Below, piece by piece: positions 11,946 through 23,317 of a DNA stretch of 64,000 nt. The notes beneath the pieces are model-generated. The model did not search any database. It saw nothing but the letters and a program-made list of their open reading frames with translations, and was not told where the DNA came from. The first letter of the stretch is position 1. Every line of letters starts with the position of its first letter. The DNA is taken from positions 32,302,001-32,366,000 of the forward strand of contig OZ231126.1 in the NCBI GenBank assembly GCA_965153355.1. The letters run 5' to 3'. The position numbers and the translations under genes were made by a program. This DNA comes from Flaccisagitta enflata. Taxonomy: Eukaryota > Chaetognatha > Sagittoidea > Aphragmophora.

Positions 11946-12077
11946 TGCTCAGTATGTATCATATCATATCTTTGCAAACGGCTAACAAGATCTTCAAACA
12001 TGAACTAAATTTGTCTAACAATTCTCCTCCTGCAGACAAAATCAACTTTCTTTCTAGGCGCACAAACAAAATCAACC

Positions 12078-14412
12078 ATGTGCCTGGACAATTGCACGTC
12101 GAAATCTTGTTTCGAAACGTGCCAATGCTTCAGCTGCAAATGTTCCCTCAGCCCGTGCTGCACCAGCTGCTGCAACTGGTGCAAATGCTGGACTTGCTGT
12201 AAGGACTGTTGCCCTTGCTGTTGTTGGCCCCCTCGGCCATGTATGGCGTGGTTCTTGGGGCTGTTCGGCTTCTTCTTCATGCTGTTTGTGATCTCGTCTC
12301 ACGAGTGGGTCGTCTTCGGGGCTTCCGGAGTTGACGGGCCGCTGCGGCATGTGGAATCGGGATTGGATGTGGAACAGTCTTCGTGGGGATTGTTCTCCGG
12401 AAGCGTCTTGGCTGGAGACGAATGGCGGTAAGACAACTGATGTCTTTTTAGTCGCGTGCTACGCGGCTCTATAAGCCACTTTTCTGTCCGTCACAAATCA
12501 CTTTAAAGGCATTTTTTCACGTTTTTTTACACTTTAGAGCATTGAAGAATACACTAAGATGTGGAGACCACTAATTTAAGGGTCATTTTGAAAATTCCAA
12601 TCTGTCTGCCTGTCTGTCTGTCCGACCTTTTGTGAAATGCCGACGTACGCGACTTAGGTCTAATGACCTTGTTTTTTTTGTTTTTTTGCTTGGATTCGTG
12701 AGAAATCGTGGAAATTATTGCAATGAGGGTCCACTGACACTTTTGTGGAATAGAGATAAGACGAGGAAAAATTTTAATTTAATAGATAATCTTGGAGGGG
12801 AGTGTTTTGGCTGTTGAACCATGGCAGTGTGATCAATCGTTTGCCTCAGGACTTTGTGAGGGACCATCGCAGCGGTGACTGATTTGCACCACATGCAAAA
12901 AGCTTATTTACTGAACAAGGTTTTTAGTTGCGGACACGCAACTCTATAAGAGGCTTTGTCCGTCCATCGGTCCGTCGGTCCGTCGGTTGGTCCGTCATGG
13001 TGATCGAGTTGGAAAGTGTGGACACGCGCATTTCTGCTCCTGCCCACCCGTCCGCAACTGGTATTGGCCGTGTATCCGACCTTGTTCTCATACTGATTGT
13101 AAAGATTTAAAGTTTACCTCATCTTTTAAGTAGCAAAAGAAGGTTCACCCTGTACAACTTAACATTCACTTTTCCTTCATCTGCCCTTTGATACAGTGGG
13201 GTTCGTGGAATAACAGCCTAAACTGGAGGAAGGTATTAAAGTGTTTCAATTTCATTTGACAAACTTGATATTTGAAATGTAAGTTGTTCAATTGATGCTT
13301 GTGTCCCTGAGTTTTTTGGTTGCTATGGAAACCAAAATGATTATTTCGAACAGTCATAACTGCTATAATATCAATATTTTCACAAATGTGATAAGGGAAC
13401 ATTGTTTAAAATCAAATTTACAACAACTTTTGCACAGTATATTCTGTAAGAATATCGCTCGTTTAGCTGTTGCTAGGAAGCATCATTTAGTGGTTGCTAT
13501 GTGTGATGCTCCCTAGTAACAGCCAAACGAGCAATATTCTTACAGAACATACTGTGGGAAAGTTGTAGCAAATTTAATTCTGAGCAATGTTCCCTGATAA
13601 TATCTGTCAAAATTTTGACATTCAAGCAGTTATGAATGTTTGAAAAAATGATTTTGGTTTCCATAGCAACCAAGAAACTCAGGGACACAAGCACCAATTG
13701 AATGACTTATATTTCAAACATCAAGTTTGTCAAATGAAATTAAGACATTTAAATACCTTCCTCCAGTTTAGGCTGTCATTCCATGAACCCCACTGTACGC
13801 CTGGCCTTCTCTGATAATTCTGATAATTCGTCCTCGTACCAATTCCTCCTCTTGTTCTTCCTCCTTCTCTTCCTGGTCTTCTGTCTTCCCCCCCTTCTCC
13901 TCCTCCTTCCACCGCATCTTCCCCCCCCCCATTCCTCCCACAGTTACGAAGCCAAAGTCCGAACCCTTTTCAACAACCCCCAACTCGAGTTCGCCTTCGA
14001 TTCCACAATTCCCGCTTGGATGACTACGATCGGGATTTGCTTCACGGCCGGCCAGCTCATACTCCTCATCGCCTTGGTCATCATCTTCATTGGCCTCTGC
14101 GTTTGCTGCGCGAACAGCTGCTGCGACGGCCGAGGCGGCGGCAGGATGCGCAGCAAACTGTTCCGTCTGGGGATGTATCTGTATCTCCTCGCCGATCTCT
14201 TGTTCTTCTTCCCTCTCATTTACTTCCCCTTTGGCATCGGCGTATTGAAGGAAGAGAATCGCGGCGGAGTCTTTGGTCTGACCATCTCCAGCGTTTACGG
14301 CTGGGGTTGGGGAGTCGTCATTCTGGTGTTTGTTGGGGCGCTGTTGCTGTTGTTGGACAAACCCGTTCCTGATGCGAAACCGAAAGAGGAAGACGAGAGA
14401 TTGTTGGCGTAG
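12078..14412 (+). CDS. Claudin/PMP22-like four-pass membrane protein with Cys-rich head (two exons)
   Basis: Exons 12078-12427 and 13944-14412 join with a GT-AG, phase-2 intron (donor GGCG/GTAAGA, acceptor CCCACAG/TTAC). The reading frame is preserved exactly and gives 272 residues. Residues 2-55 contain 21 cysteines in CC, CCC and CxC groups and should face the cytosol, a likely site for palmitoylation or metal binding. Four hydrophobic segments follow at about 57-73, 143-170, 190-214 and 234-254. The first outer loop has SSWGLF (101-106), resembling the W-GLW signature of the claudin/PMP22/EMP superfamily. TM4 begins VYGWGWG, also typical of that family. The acidic/basic tail is short. The claudin disulphide pair after GLW is not seen, so membership is inferred from topology and two motifs. 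Other four-pass families remain possible. The intron carries three mobile elements. A CTCCTCCTGCAG tract at 12023-12034 may be the acceptor of a 5'-UTR intron. No TATA box was found. Confidence 0.72.
12445..12672 (+). mobile_element. Family A element inside the tetraspan intron
   Basis: Starts 18 bp after the 5' splice site. The 5' end is AGTCGCGTGCTACGCGGCT. The right half is worn (GACGTACGCGACTTAGG), and the tail is TGACCTTGTT. It has the same orientation as the host gene. Confidence 0.65.
12921..13086 (+). mobile_element. Family A element, GCGGAC subfamily, inside the tetraspan intron
   Basis: The 5' palindrome is AGTTGCGGACACGCAACT and the matching 3' half is GTCCGCAACTGG. The terminal hairpin follows (GGCCGTGTATCCGACC), then TTGTT. 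CGGTCCGT repeats lie near the 5' end. Confidence 0.75.
13194..13795. mobile_element. TA-flanked foldback MITE F2 (602 bp)
   Basis: Ends are CAGTGGGGTTCGTGGAAT and ATTCCATGAACCCCACTG, each bordered by TA (13192-13193 and 13796-13797). The arms are inverted copies of each other almost to the centre (~13495), where GCTGTTGCTAGG pairs with CCTAGTAACAGC. It is non-coding and lies in the tetraspan intron, ~150 bp upstream of the acceptor. Probably Tc1/mariner-derived. Confidence 0.85.
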
Positions 14413-14519
14413 CGCGTGAGATGGAGAGAGATGGAACAGTGAGGATATGCGGCAACAACAGCGGCGATAACTATAACAAAGATGATATTGCACGGCAACA
14501 ATAACAACAACATGGACAC

Positions 14520-14520
14520 C

Positions 14521-14618
<98 letters not shown>

Positions 14619-14642
14619 AAACAACAACAACAACAACAACAA
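14520..14642. repeat. (CAA)n microsatellite
   Basis: About 40 CAA trinucleotides, ~110 bp downstream of the tetraspan stop codon and so perhaps in its 3' untranslated region. It is read as poly-Asn, poly-Gln or poly-Thr in false frames. Confidence 0.95.
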
Positions 14643-15000
14643 CGACAATGACAATGACAACAATGACAACAACAACATTGAGAGCAATGAAGAAGACGTC
14701 AATGTCAACGATGATAAATCGGAATCAGCGCGCCGATGCCAGATGCGCCCTGATGATGGATTATTCAATCTATTCAACGACTTCGATTCCATGCATTTAT
14801 TTTTTCATTCATGCAATCATTTCTTCATTTCTTCATGTCACATATACGCTTAGCGCTTTAGCTAGTCTTAATCATTTTGATTTTTGTAAATTTTCATCCT
14901 TCCATAATATTTTTCATAAACGAGCATTTTTTCCCCTCTCAACGAACCATGATTAACACAATTTATAACTACATTAGAACTTTTTAGATTATCCGATTCG

Positions 15001-15200
15001 ATGACAACAAGACATCAAACATAACAACAAGACATCAACAACATGACAACAACAACAACATCAACAACATGACAACATCAACATGACAACGACAACATGA
15101 CAACAACATGACAACATCATCATGACAACAAAAACATGACAACAACAACATGACAACAACAACATGACAACAACATCAACAATATGACAACAAGACATCC
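15001..15200. repeat. Degenerate CAACATGA repeat
   Basis: Irregular units of CAACAACATGA and GACATCAA over ~200 bp. Region 14643-15000 before it and 15201-15500 after it contain no gene that I can support. Confidence 0.8.
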
Positions 15201-15498
15201 ATCAAACGTTACAAAAAAAGATCAAAGGCTCAAAGGCAAAGTTTAACGTTTGGTATCAAGCTTTCCGCCGTAATTCAACAGCTGGGACATCAGTGACTGG
15301 TGCTTTGTCAGGTACAAGTATAAACTGCATGGAATTGCTATTTGAGCACGGGTGCAAAAGCTTTTTATGGCCACCCCTCCCCCTTTCCCAAACTAGTATG
15401 TTCTCTTGATGTACTTTCGTCATGTAATAATTTGCCGAAATGCGCGTCATTGTTCTCTCACATCAGTTTGTTGTTCTATCTCATGCCATACACGTTTT

Positions 15499-15500
<2 letters not shown>

Positions 15501-15531
<31 letters not shown>
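15501..15531. repeat. Poly(A) run
   Basis: About 31 adenines following TTTTC. The sequence upstream was not recognised as a retrotransposed element. Confidence 0.85.
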
Positions 15532-15536
<5 letters not shown>

Positions 15537-16498
15537 CTGGTTTATAAACCATGTCAAGTATTGACCCCTGTGGGCCTCATATGACCTTAGTTACCATTCA
15601 TAACATAAGAATGTTAACAACGTAGGGCATTACAGGACTCAGACTCAGAATCGAGATAAATGTGGACGTCATCCAGCCAAAGACTAATGACAACAAACAA
15701 AGAAAGCAAAGTATGATGCCATCTTACTGAGATGATCTTACCAGGCAAGGAAAAAATCATGAAACCATAAAGGCTCGTACTGTGCAGCGCGGCAAAAATG
15801 TTTCTAAAAAAGGGACGCTAAAATCTAGCTTTGTATATTCGCATCTTATCTATTTTCAAATCCATTTCGTCCGATTGTGATTTTGTCTAAATCAATCAGC
15901 AGAGATACCGAATCTGCTAGACTGCCGCGTAGCATCAAAAATACAGCATAAGCTGCCGCACTTATCAAATGTACATCTAGGCTGTGGATCGGGTGTAGGA
16001 CTACACCCCTCCATTCTGGGTGGTGTTTTGTTACTGCTTCCCCATTTGAAACAACACCACTAATACAGTTAACATCGAAGCATACAGATGGCGCAGGGCA
16101 ATGGTGTAGGAGTCGCAGGTTCACTTCGTTGAGGATATGATAGGAACCCTTTTGCTCATCAGACGTTACCGTCTTACCGAGACAGTCACAAATAAGCAAC
16201 CACGGTCAAGGTTCGATTTGTCGGATCAAATTTGCACATTGGCGGCTCTCCTGTCTTTTTGTCTTTCACTCATGTTTACCCCTGGGCCGGCCAAATCTGT
16301 CGCACTTTGGCGCGCAACTGCCGCGTAGTATTGCTACCATGCTACACAGAATCGGCACCCCTAATCAATCAGTGCCTGATTGCCATTGTGTTCAAATAAA
16401 ACAGCTACCTACTGCACCAAGTTGTTTTCTGTCCACACTGATTGCTATAGAGTCAGGTTCAAATTGTACTCGAACTTTTTGAATCGTCCCATGGTCTA
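15532..16498. other. Less repetitive spacer with one weak open frame
   Basis: This is one of the few stretches lacking simple repeats. The minus strand has an open frame of ~117 codons (15846-16199). It has balanced composition and a hydrophobic patch, but no family I recognise and no splice or promoter evidence. It could be an exon, a decayed transposon fragment or chance. Confidence 0.25.
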
Positions 16499-17231
16499 AC
16501 AGGTCGCCCAAGGGCAATATGTGGTCAGCGATACCCGTTGCCCTGCTTTGAGTGATTGTGAATTGGAGTCAGGGGGAGCAGGGCAGCGGCTCCGAAGGGG
16601 ACAAAGTCCTGCAGAACACAGGGGGACTTTCGTTCGTCCTGCCTGAAGAAGTGAATGAGATGCTGTAGAGGGCTGACTGAAGGCCTTCAAAAGCCTGAAC
16701 TGATGTCTAAGAGGGCTGATGCAAAGCGTTATAATGCCAATCAGAGGCGTGTGAAGGCTAACTTGAAGCTTGAGAGAGCTGGATTTTGGCTTGAAAGGTC
16801 AGAGGACTGAATTGAAGCCTGAGAGAAATAAATTGAGGCTTAGATCGCTGACTCGAGGCCTGAGAGGCCAGGTTTGAGGCCTGAGAATTTAGATTTTAAG
16901 CCAGAAAAGCCTAATTTGAGACCTGAGAGGCCAGGTTTGAGGCCTGAGAATTTCAATTTGAAGCCTGAAAGGTTGGATTTGAGGCCTAAGAGGTTGGATT
17001 TGAGGCCTGAAAGGTTGGATTTGAGGCCTGAGAGGCCGGATTTGAGGCCTGAGAGGCCGGATTTGAGGCCTGAGAGGCTGGATTTGAGGCCTGAGAGGCC
17101 AGATTTGAGGTATCAGAGGCCAGCTTTGAGGCCTGAGGGGCCTGATGGGGGGGACGAACAAACGGACGAACGAACGAAAGTCCCCCTGTGTTCTACAGGA
17201 CTTCGTCCCCTTCGGAGCCGCTGCCCAAAAA
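16499..17231 (+). mobile_element. Family B element, copy 3 (long core)
   Basis: The head begins AGGTCGCCCAAGGGCAA and carries GTGGTCAGCGATACCCG. The left arm has GGGCAGCGGCTCCGAAGG and GGGGGACTTTCG. The core at ~16680-17145 holds regular ~21-bp units of the type GATTTGAGGCCTGAGAGGCC. The right arm ends GGAGCCGCTGCCCAAAAA. Arm sequences differ from copies 1, 2 and 5 at the same positions on both sides (AAAGTCC against AAATTCC), so the two arms covary. The 149-codon frame across the core is a repeat artefact. Confidence 0.8.
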
Positions 17232-17316
17232 CCCAGAAAGACCCCCTAAAACGTCATTTACACCATCTGTATCGTCGTCTTGCGTTTTTGTCTAACTGTA
17301 TTAGTGTCCGACTCCA

Positions 17317-17472
17317 TTTTTAGTTGCGGACACGCAACTCTATAAGAGGCTTTTTCCGTCCGTCCGTCCGTCCGTCGGTCGGTCCGTCACGCTCGAGTTG
17401 AAAAGTGGGAAAACGCGCATCTCCGCCCCTGCCCACCCGTCCGCAACTGGTGGCCGTGTATTCGGCCTTGTT
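17317..17472 (+). mobile_element. Family A element, GCGGAC subfamily
   Basis: The 5' palindrome is AGTTGCGGACACGCAACT. The 3' end is GTCCGCAACTGG, then GGCCGTGTATTCGGCC and TTGTT. It follows GTGTCCGACTCCA, a word of the tandem array at 17588-17975, and so probably inserted into a unit of that array. Confidence 0.75.
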
Positions 17473-17587
17473 ATTTAACTCCCGTCGTGTACAACACATT
17501 GAGTTCCTGCATGGGTCTACCTGTACCTCTTTTCAAAAGTGTCCTATTCTACTTGTGACCAACTCCATTTGTTTCCGACACTGAATG

Positions 17588-17975
17588 TCCAAAGACATCC
17601 AGCCCTAAACACCACTGATGCCTTCTTAACGGCCTTCACAGCGTTAATTCAACTATCTATATAGCTATATGTCTTTTAGCATTCGTGCCCGAGTCCATAA
17701 ACTACGTCGGTATGTCTGAATCTTATCATGTTCGACACAAGAAGGCGTCCAAAGACATCCAGCCCCAAACATCACCCACGCCGTCTTAACGGTCTAAAGG
17801 CTCCCAGCGTCTATTCAACTATCTGTATATCTTTTCGCATTCGTGCCCGACTCCATTAGTGTCCGACTCTGTGTCGGTATGCCTGAATGTTATTATGTCT
17901 GACACTTGCAAGCGTCCAAAGACATCCAGCGCCAAACACCACCGACACCGTCTAAACGGTCTAAAGAATCCAGGG
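17588..17975. repeat. ~165-bp tandem repeat, about 2.5-3.5 units
   Basis: Units starting GTCCAAAGACATCCAGC occur at 17588, 17749 and 17917. Each continues with TCTTAACGG, ATTCAACTATCT and GTGCCCGACTCCA words. Partial unit text at 17265-17316 is split from the rest by the family A insertion. Confidence 0.75.
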
Positions 17976-18023
17976 ATCCATTTCTTTCCCTCTTAATCAA
18001 AACAAAGACGCGCCCGCATTTGT

Positions 18024-18268
18024 GGCGTGTTTCTAATGAAGATGAAAAACGCGTTTGTCTCCATTGAACGCGTTTTCAGCGCGAACACATTTTCATGAAT
18101 TCAACTGTCCCATAAGGGAGTAAGCAAAGTCAGTGAGCGAGCCCATAAACGGAGCATAGTGAAGCAGAGTGCTATGGAGCGAGTGAGCGGTGCAAGTGAA
18201 CGAACGTAGTCGGCGACCAAGTGGCCCGTTAAAAACAAACGCGATTGTCTGTGACTAGAAACGCGCCA
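18024..18268 (+). mobile_element. Family C element, copy 2
   Basis: The left end is GGCGTGTTTCTAATGAAGAT and the right end GTGACTAGAAACGCGCC. Internal words GATGAAAAACGCGTTTGT, GAGCGAGTGAGCGG and GGCCCGTTAAAAAC are shared with the copy at 775. There are fewer GAGTGAGCG units than in copy 1. Confidence 0.65.
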
Positions 18269-18648
18269 TTGGTCCAGAGAAAAAAATGGAGGGAAAGAAG
18301 AAATAGAGAATAAAAGATGGAATAAGGTTTTCCAGATAAAGAATGGACATTTTCCCAGCAGAGACTGTTTACAGAAATAGATGAGCCATTCTCTAGAACG
18401 AATGTACGGCCGTTAATAAATGATATGTTATGGAAGAATTGGTCATAATTGATTTGCTATTGTCGTGTGTGAGCGAGTAGGTTGGTCGGTCAGTCGATCT
18501 GTATTTTAGTCTTTACCCTTTTGCGTATCTGGCATTATAGCCATTAACGGAGGCCATTTAAAGAAAGGCGAGATGAGGGGAAATCTGGAGAGGGATATTA
18601 AGCTCAACCAACTAAACAAAAAGAACGATAAAATTATGTAAAAGAGAA

Positions 18649-18835
<187 letters not shown>

Positions 18836-19199
18836 TATTTGCGACGTCGTTGCAGTGGAAACTCACTAAAGTGGGCCCCGGGGAGAATCAAGGTAAATGA
18901 AGTAGACATCTTGAGACAAATAAGGACAACAAGATATCAAGGACAAAGACAAAATATGGTAAACAAACACGTCTTTCCAAAAATAGGAAAAAAATTGTTT
19001 TGGTCGTTGCTAAATTGGCCGACCCGATATTAGATCCGTTCTTACTTCGTAGTCCCGTCACGAATGTACAATGCAAAGGATACGTTTACTCTCGAAGCTG
19101 TTCCATATCGCTCAAAAATATACAAAAGTGACATTCTTAGGGTGCACTTATGAAGGATTTTGTTCTCCAGATGATAAGATCTGGATAGAGCCACGATAA

Positions 19200-22100
19200 C
19201 CAGATTGGTTCGATTTTGATAAGTTGTTTATACAGTATGATTGTTTTCGTTTGTAACATTTCATGACGACATAACTTTTAAAGTTGTAGAGATAATCATA
19301 TTCTGAAAAATGATAGTGAAAGATATTGAAAATACATTTTATAGTATTAAAATCCCAAAACTTTTTAACAAAATTTGGATCCAGATTTCTTACTATTTGT
19401 TGTAAGTCATATTTGGCTAAAATGAACTGTTTTTCATGTCTTGAGATAAACTGTTTTTCTTTGTATCGCTCTTATTTCTAAACAATTTGACCTACAAATA
19501 CCAGGTTGGTCTCAAATGAAAGATAATTTGAAGTAGTTTTAGAAAATAAAAAGAAAGAAACCTGTTTGGAAACACATATCATACAAAACATGAAAGAAAT
19601 GAGATCATTTTTAGAAATTTAACAAAAGTATGTGCCTATAGTTAATAAATTGTATTCAAAACATCAAATCAGTGCTTACTCATCAGAAAACCTTAAAACT
19701 AGATCAAATTATCTTTCATTTGAGACCAATCTGGCATCTGTAGCTCAAACCGTTTAGAAATGAGAACAATTTAAAGGTAAACAGCAGACTGGGCCGTAGG
19801 ACCCTTGTGAAGGCAGATCGGCTACCAACAGCAGGGACTGGCTTCACTCATCATAACAACAAGATTTGCCAAGTTTTATGACCATATGATCGATTTTACT
19901 CATGGCCGCCACCCCCCCTAAAATCCCAGCATGAGAGTTGTTGTGGTAAAAATTCCAACTTTGGGTCACTTCGGCCTCAAAATTAGGCCCCTTCGAATTT
20001 AAATTTTGACCTAAAATCCATGAGATTATAAAACTAGAGCTTAAGAGCTAACTAGTGGTGCAATCCGCATGTTTTTATCTTAATTTGTTGAGATTTGAGT
20101 GCATTTCAAAGATGAAAGTGTATGAGGGTCAAATTGCGTCCTATTTTCAGTGGCAATTTTGACATTTTTCACAGATTTGAACATATTTTGGCTTTGGATG
20201 GACCAATCTGCATGAAATTGGTGATCAAATTGCAGAGTTTTTGCTGCTCTAGCTGATGGTAAAAAAGATTTTGATCGATTTTGCCCTCCATGTTTTTTAT
20301 TGACTGTAGAAGCAGGTGAAAAAAAGTCGATTTTCTTGAAAATTGAGCAATTTTGGACAAAAAATTAAACCACTTCCATTTTTGAAAAAGACTTAAAGTC
20401 CATGAGCAAAATAAAGAGCTGCTCAAGAGCTAACTAGTGGTGCAATCGGGATGTCAACAGAACTTTAAAAATCAAAGGGAATGTCAAAATGACCATTTAC
20501 GGTCACTTCGGCCGTTTTGGCCTCAATATGGGGTCACTTTGCTGTAGAAATTGATAAAAAAAGAGCTAACCAGTGGTGCAATCCGCATATTTCTATCTTA
20601 TTTTGTAAAGATTTTAGAGTATTTCAAAGATGAAAGGGTAGGAAGGTCAAATCGCAGCTTAATTTTCAATGGCGATTATGACACTTTTCGCAAATTTCAA
20701 TATTTCTTGGCTTTGGATGAACCAACCTGCATGAAATTGGTGACCAAACTGAAGAGCTGCTCTAGCAGATGGTAAAAGAGAGCTGCAGAGCTGCAGAGCT
20801 GCAGAGCTGCAGAGCTGCTCTAGCAGATGGTAAAAGATTTTTTGATCAATATGCCCCCCAATTTTTTTTAATGACCATGGAAGCAGGTACAAAAAGTGTT
20901 TTTTTTTTTGTAAATTGGGCAATTTTGGACAACAAATTTGGCTACTTACAATTCAATAATTGACATAAAATCCATGACCAAAAGAGAGCATTTTAAGGAT
21001 AAGGGAAAATGATATATTTTGAGGTACATTTTGCCACAGTAATTTTGTCAGTTCACACATTAGTCATTGTAAATTTGCTTTGGATGGACCAATTGTCACA
21101 TAATTGGTGACCAAAATGAAAATTTTGCGGTACTCTAGATGATTGTAGGAAAGGTTTGGATCAATATGTCGCCCAAAAGTGTATAGAGGCTCTCAAAGTT
21201 GAAAGAAAGAAAGAAATTAGTGCGATTTTTTCAAATTTTAGGATCAAATAAAAAAGTCATTTCCTATTTGAAAAGTGACTAAAGATAAGTGGACGGACAG
21301 ATGAGCCCAAAATGACAAAAATTAGCAAAACTTTCATTTTATCATACCCACTGTTCTTCGAAGCTGTAATAAATCTATATGCTTCAACATATTGAGATGC
21401 CGATTGCACCACTGGTTAGCTCTTGAGCTGTAGTTTGATTTGCTCATGAATTTCTTGTCTTTTTCTAGCTCGGAAGCACCAAAATTTTGTGACAAAAGTA
21501 ACCAAATGGGCAAAAAAATACTCTTTTTAGCACCTGCTTCTACAGTCTCCAAAACATTTTGAGGGCCATATCGATCAAAAATTTTACCAGAATCAGTTAG
21601 AGCATCAAAAAATCTTCAAATTGGTCACCAATTTTATCCATATTTGTCCATCCAAAGCCGAGATATATCAAAAAATGTAAAAATTGTCAAATTTGACCCC
21701 CAAGTCTATCCAGTAAAATAACCCTCTTACCCTTCCATCTTTGAAATGCTCTCAAACTTAAATGAAAAATGATAGCAACATGCGGATTGCACCACTGGTT
21801 AGCTCTTGAGCTCTAGTTTTATAATCTCACAGATTTTTCTATCGATTTCTGCGGCAAAGTGAAGCCAAATTGAGGCCAAAACGGCCAAAGTGACCATAAA
21901 TGGTCATTTTGACATACCCTTTGATCCTTGAAGTTCTGTAAAATCTAAATGCAAAAACATATTGACATGCCGATTGCATCACTAGTTAGCTCTTGAGCAG
22001 CTCTTTATTTTGCTCATGGATTTTTTAAAAATGGAAGTGGTCTAATTTTTTGTCCAAAATTGCTCAATTTTCAAGAAAATCGACTTTTTAACACCTGCTT

Positions 22101-22889
22101 CTACAGTCAATAAAAAAAGTTGAGGGCAAAATCGATCAAAATTTTTTTTACCATCAGCTAGAGCAGCAAAAACTCTTCAATTTGATCACCAATTTCATGC
22201 ATATTGGTCCATCCAAAGCCAAAATATGTTCAAATCTGTGAAAAATGTCAAAATTGCCACTGAAAATAAGCTGCAATTTGACTCTCATGCCCTTTCATCT
22301 TTGAAATGCTCTCAAATCTCAACAAATTAAGATAAAAACATGCGGATTGCACCACCAGTTAGCTCTTGAGCTCTAGTTTTATAATCTCATGGATTTTAGG
22401 TCAAAATTTAAATTCGAAGGGGCCTAATTTTGAGGCCAAAGTGACCCTAAGTTGGAATTTTTACCACAACAACCCTCATGCTGGGATTTTAGGGGGGGTG
22501 GCGGCCATGAGTAAAATCGATCATATGGTCATAAAACTTGGCAAATCTTGTTGTTATGATGAATGAAGCCAGTCCCTGCTGTTGGTAGCCGATCTGCCTT
22601 CATAAGGGTCCTACGGCCCAGTCTGGTAAACAGTCCATCTGTTAAATTTTCTCAAATTTTTCAATTTTACAACTTGTCAAGTTGGTCCTGTAGTTCATTT
22701 TTTTCACAAGAGAATCAGATTTTTCTAAATAGATCCTTTGATCGATATGTTACAAAATGTATTTTCATAGTCTTTTAGGAACTTTTTTCAGAATTCAATT
22801 ATTTCAATTACTTTAAGAATTATGTCGTCATGAAATGTTACAAACGAAAACAATCATACTGTACTGCTTTAAATTCGACCAATCTGGCG
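19200..22889. mobile_element. Giant modular foldback F3 (~3.7 kb)
   Basis: The outer arms match as inverted copies: CCAGATTGGTTCGA at 19200 against TCGACCAATCTGG at 22889. They also share TTGTAACATTTCATGACGAC with its reverse complement near 22830. The inner arms match from GGTAAACAGCAGACTGGGCC (19775) to the reverse complement at ~22630. The arms contain repeated modules shared with F1, such as GTGGTGCAATCCGCATG, ATGGATGGACCAATCTGCAT and GCTGATGGTAAAA. No transposase is seen and all open frames are short. Ends and target duplication are not precise. Confidence 0.75.
19465..19785. repeat. Inner inverted repeat of F3 left arm
   Basis: CTCAAATGAAAGATAATTTG near 19515 pairs with its reverse complement near 19710. 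The surrounding TTTCTAAACAATTTGA and AAACCGTTTAGAAA also pair. This is a ~320-bp foldback present only in the left arm of F3, so perhaps a separate insertion. Confidence 0.6.
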
Positions 22890-23009
22890 TCAGTAGCTTA
22901 CTAGTTAGGTGTAGCAGTCTTCCAAAGTCGATTCTATGAGCAAGATAGTACTCGAGAAATTACTTCGGCTCAGTTCCGCGCCAACTAATTCTCAAAGACG
23001 AGAACAAAC

Positions 23010-23185
23010 CCAAACGGGCAACTTGATGCGTCATCCGCGGTGATGCATATCCAATGGTGGTCCTCGTTGTTTTTAAAGAAGCGTAACCGATCGACACACT
23101 TACGGACAGATGGATGGATGAACAAACGGACAAACAGAGGGACGGACGGATAGAGCCTCTTATAGAGATGCAACGACGCATCCCC
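23010..23185 (-). mobile_element. Family A-like fragment, degenerate
   Basis: The 5' half on the minus strand is recognisable from CTCTTATAGAG with GCAACGACGCATC and the GGACGG repeats. The 3' end is not clear. Confidence 0.35.
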
Positions 23186-23201
23186 CCCCCATAAAAAAAA
23201 A

Positions 23202-23285
23202 CCAGTCGCCCATGGGCAATATGTGGTCAGCGATACCCGTTGCCCAGCTTTGCTTGATTGTGAATTGTAGTGAGGGGAAGCTGCC

Positions 23286-23287
<2 letters not shown>
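23202..23287 (+). mobile_element. Family B head fragment
   Basis: Only the ~85-bp head is present: CAGTCGCCCATGGGCAA and GTGGTCAGCGATACCCG. It is nearly the same as the head of the copy at 16499 and is followed by an A-rich run. It could be a deletion product, or the head may be able to move alone. Confidence 0.6.

Positions 23288-23299
<12 letters not shown>

Positions 23300-23317
<18 letters not shown>

Noticed and set aside
13768-14493. 241-codon minus-strand frame opposite the tetraspan exon 2
   Set aside because: A shadow of exon 2 with acidic low-complexity composition. The plus-strand gene has phase-matched splicing and four membrane spans.
16874-17323. 149-codon frame of repeated RPERLDLRPER-type text
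   Set aside because: Translation of the ~21-bp units of a family B core.
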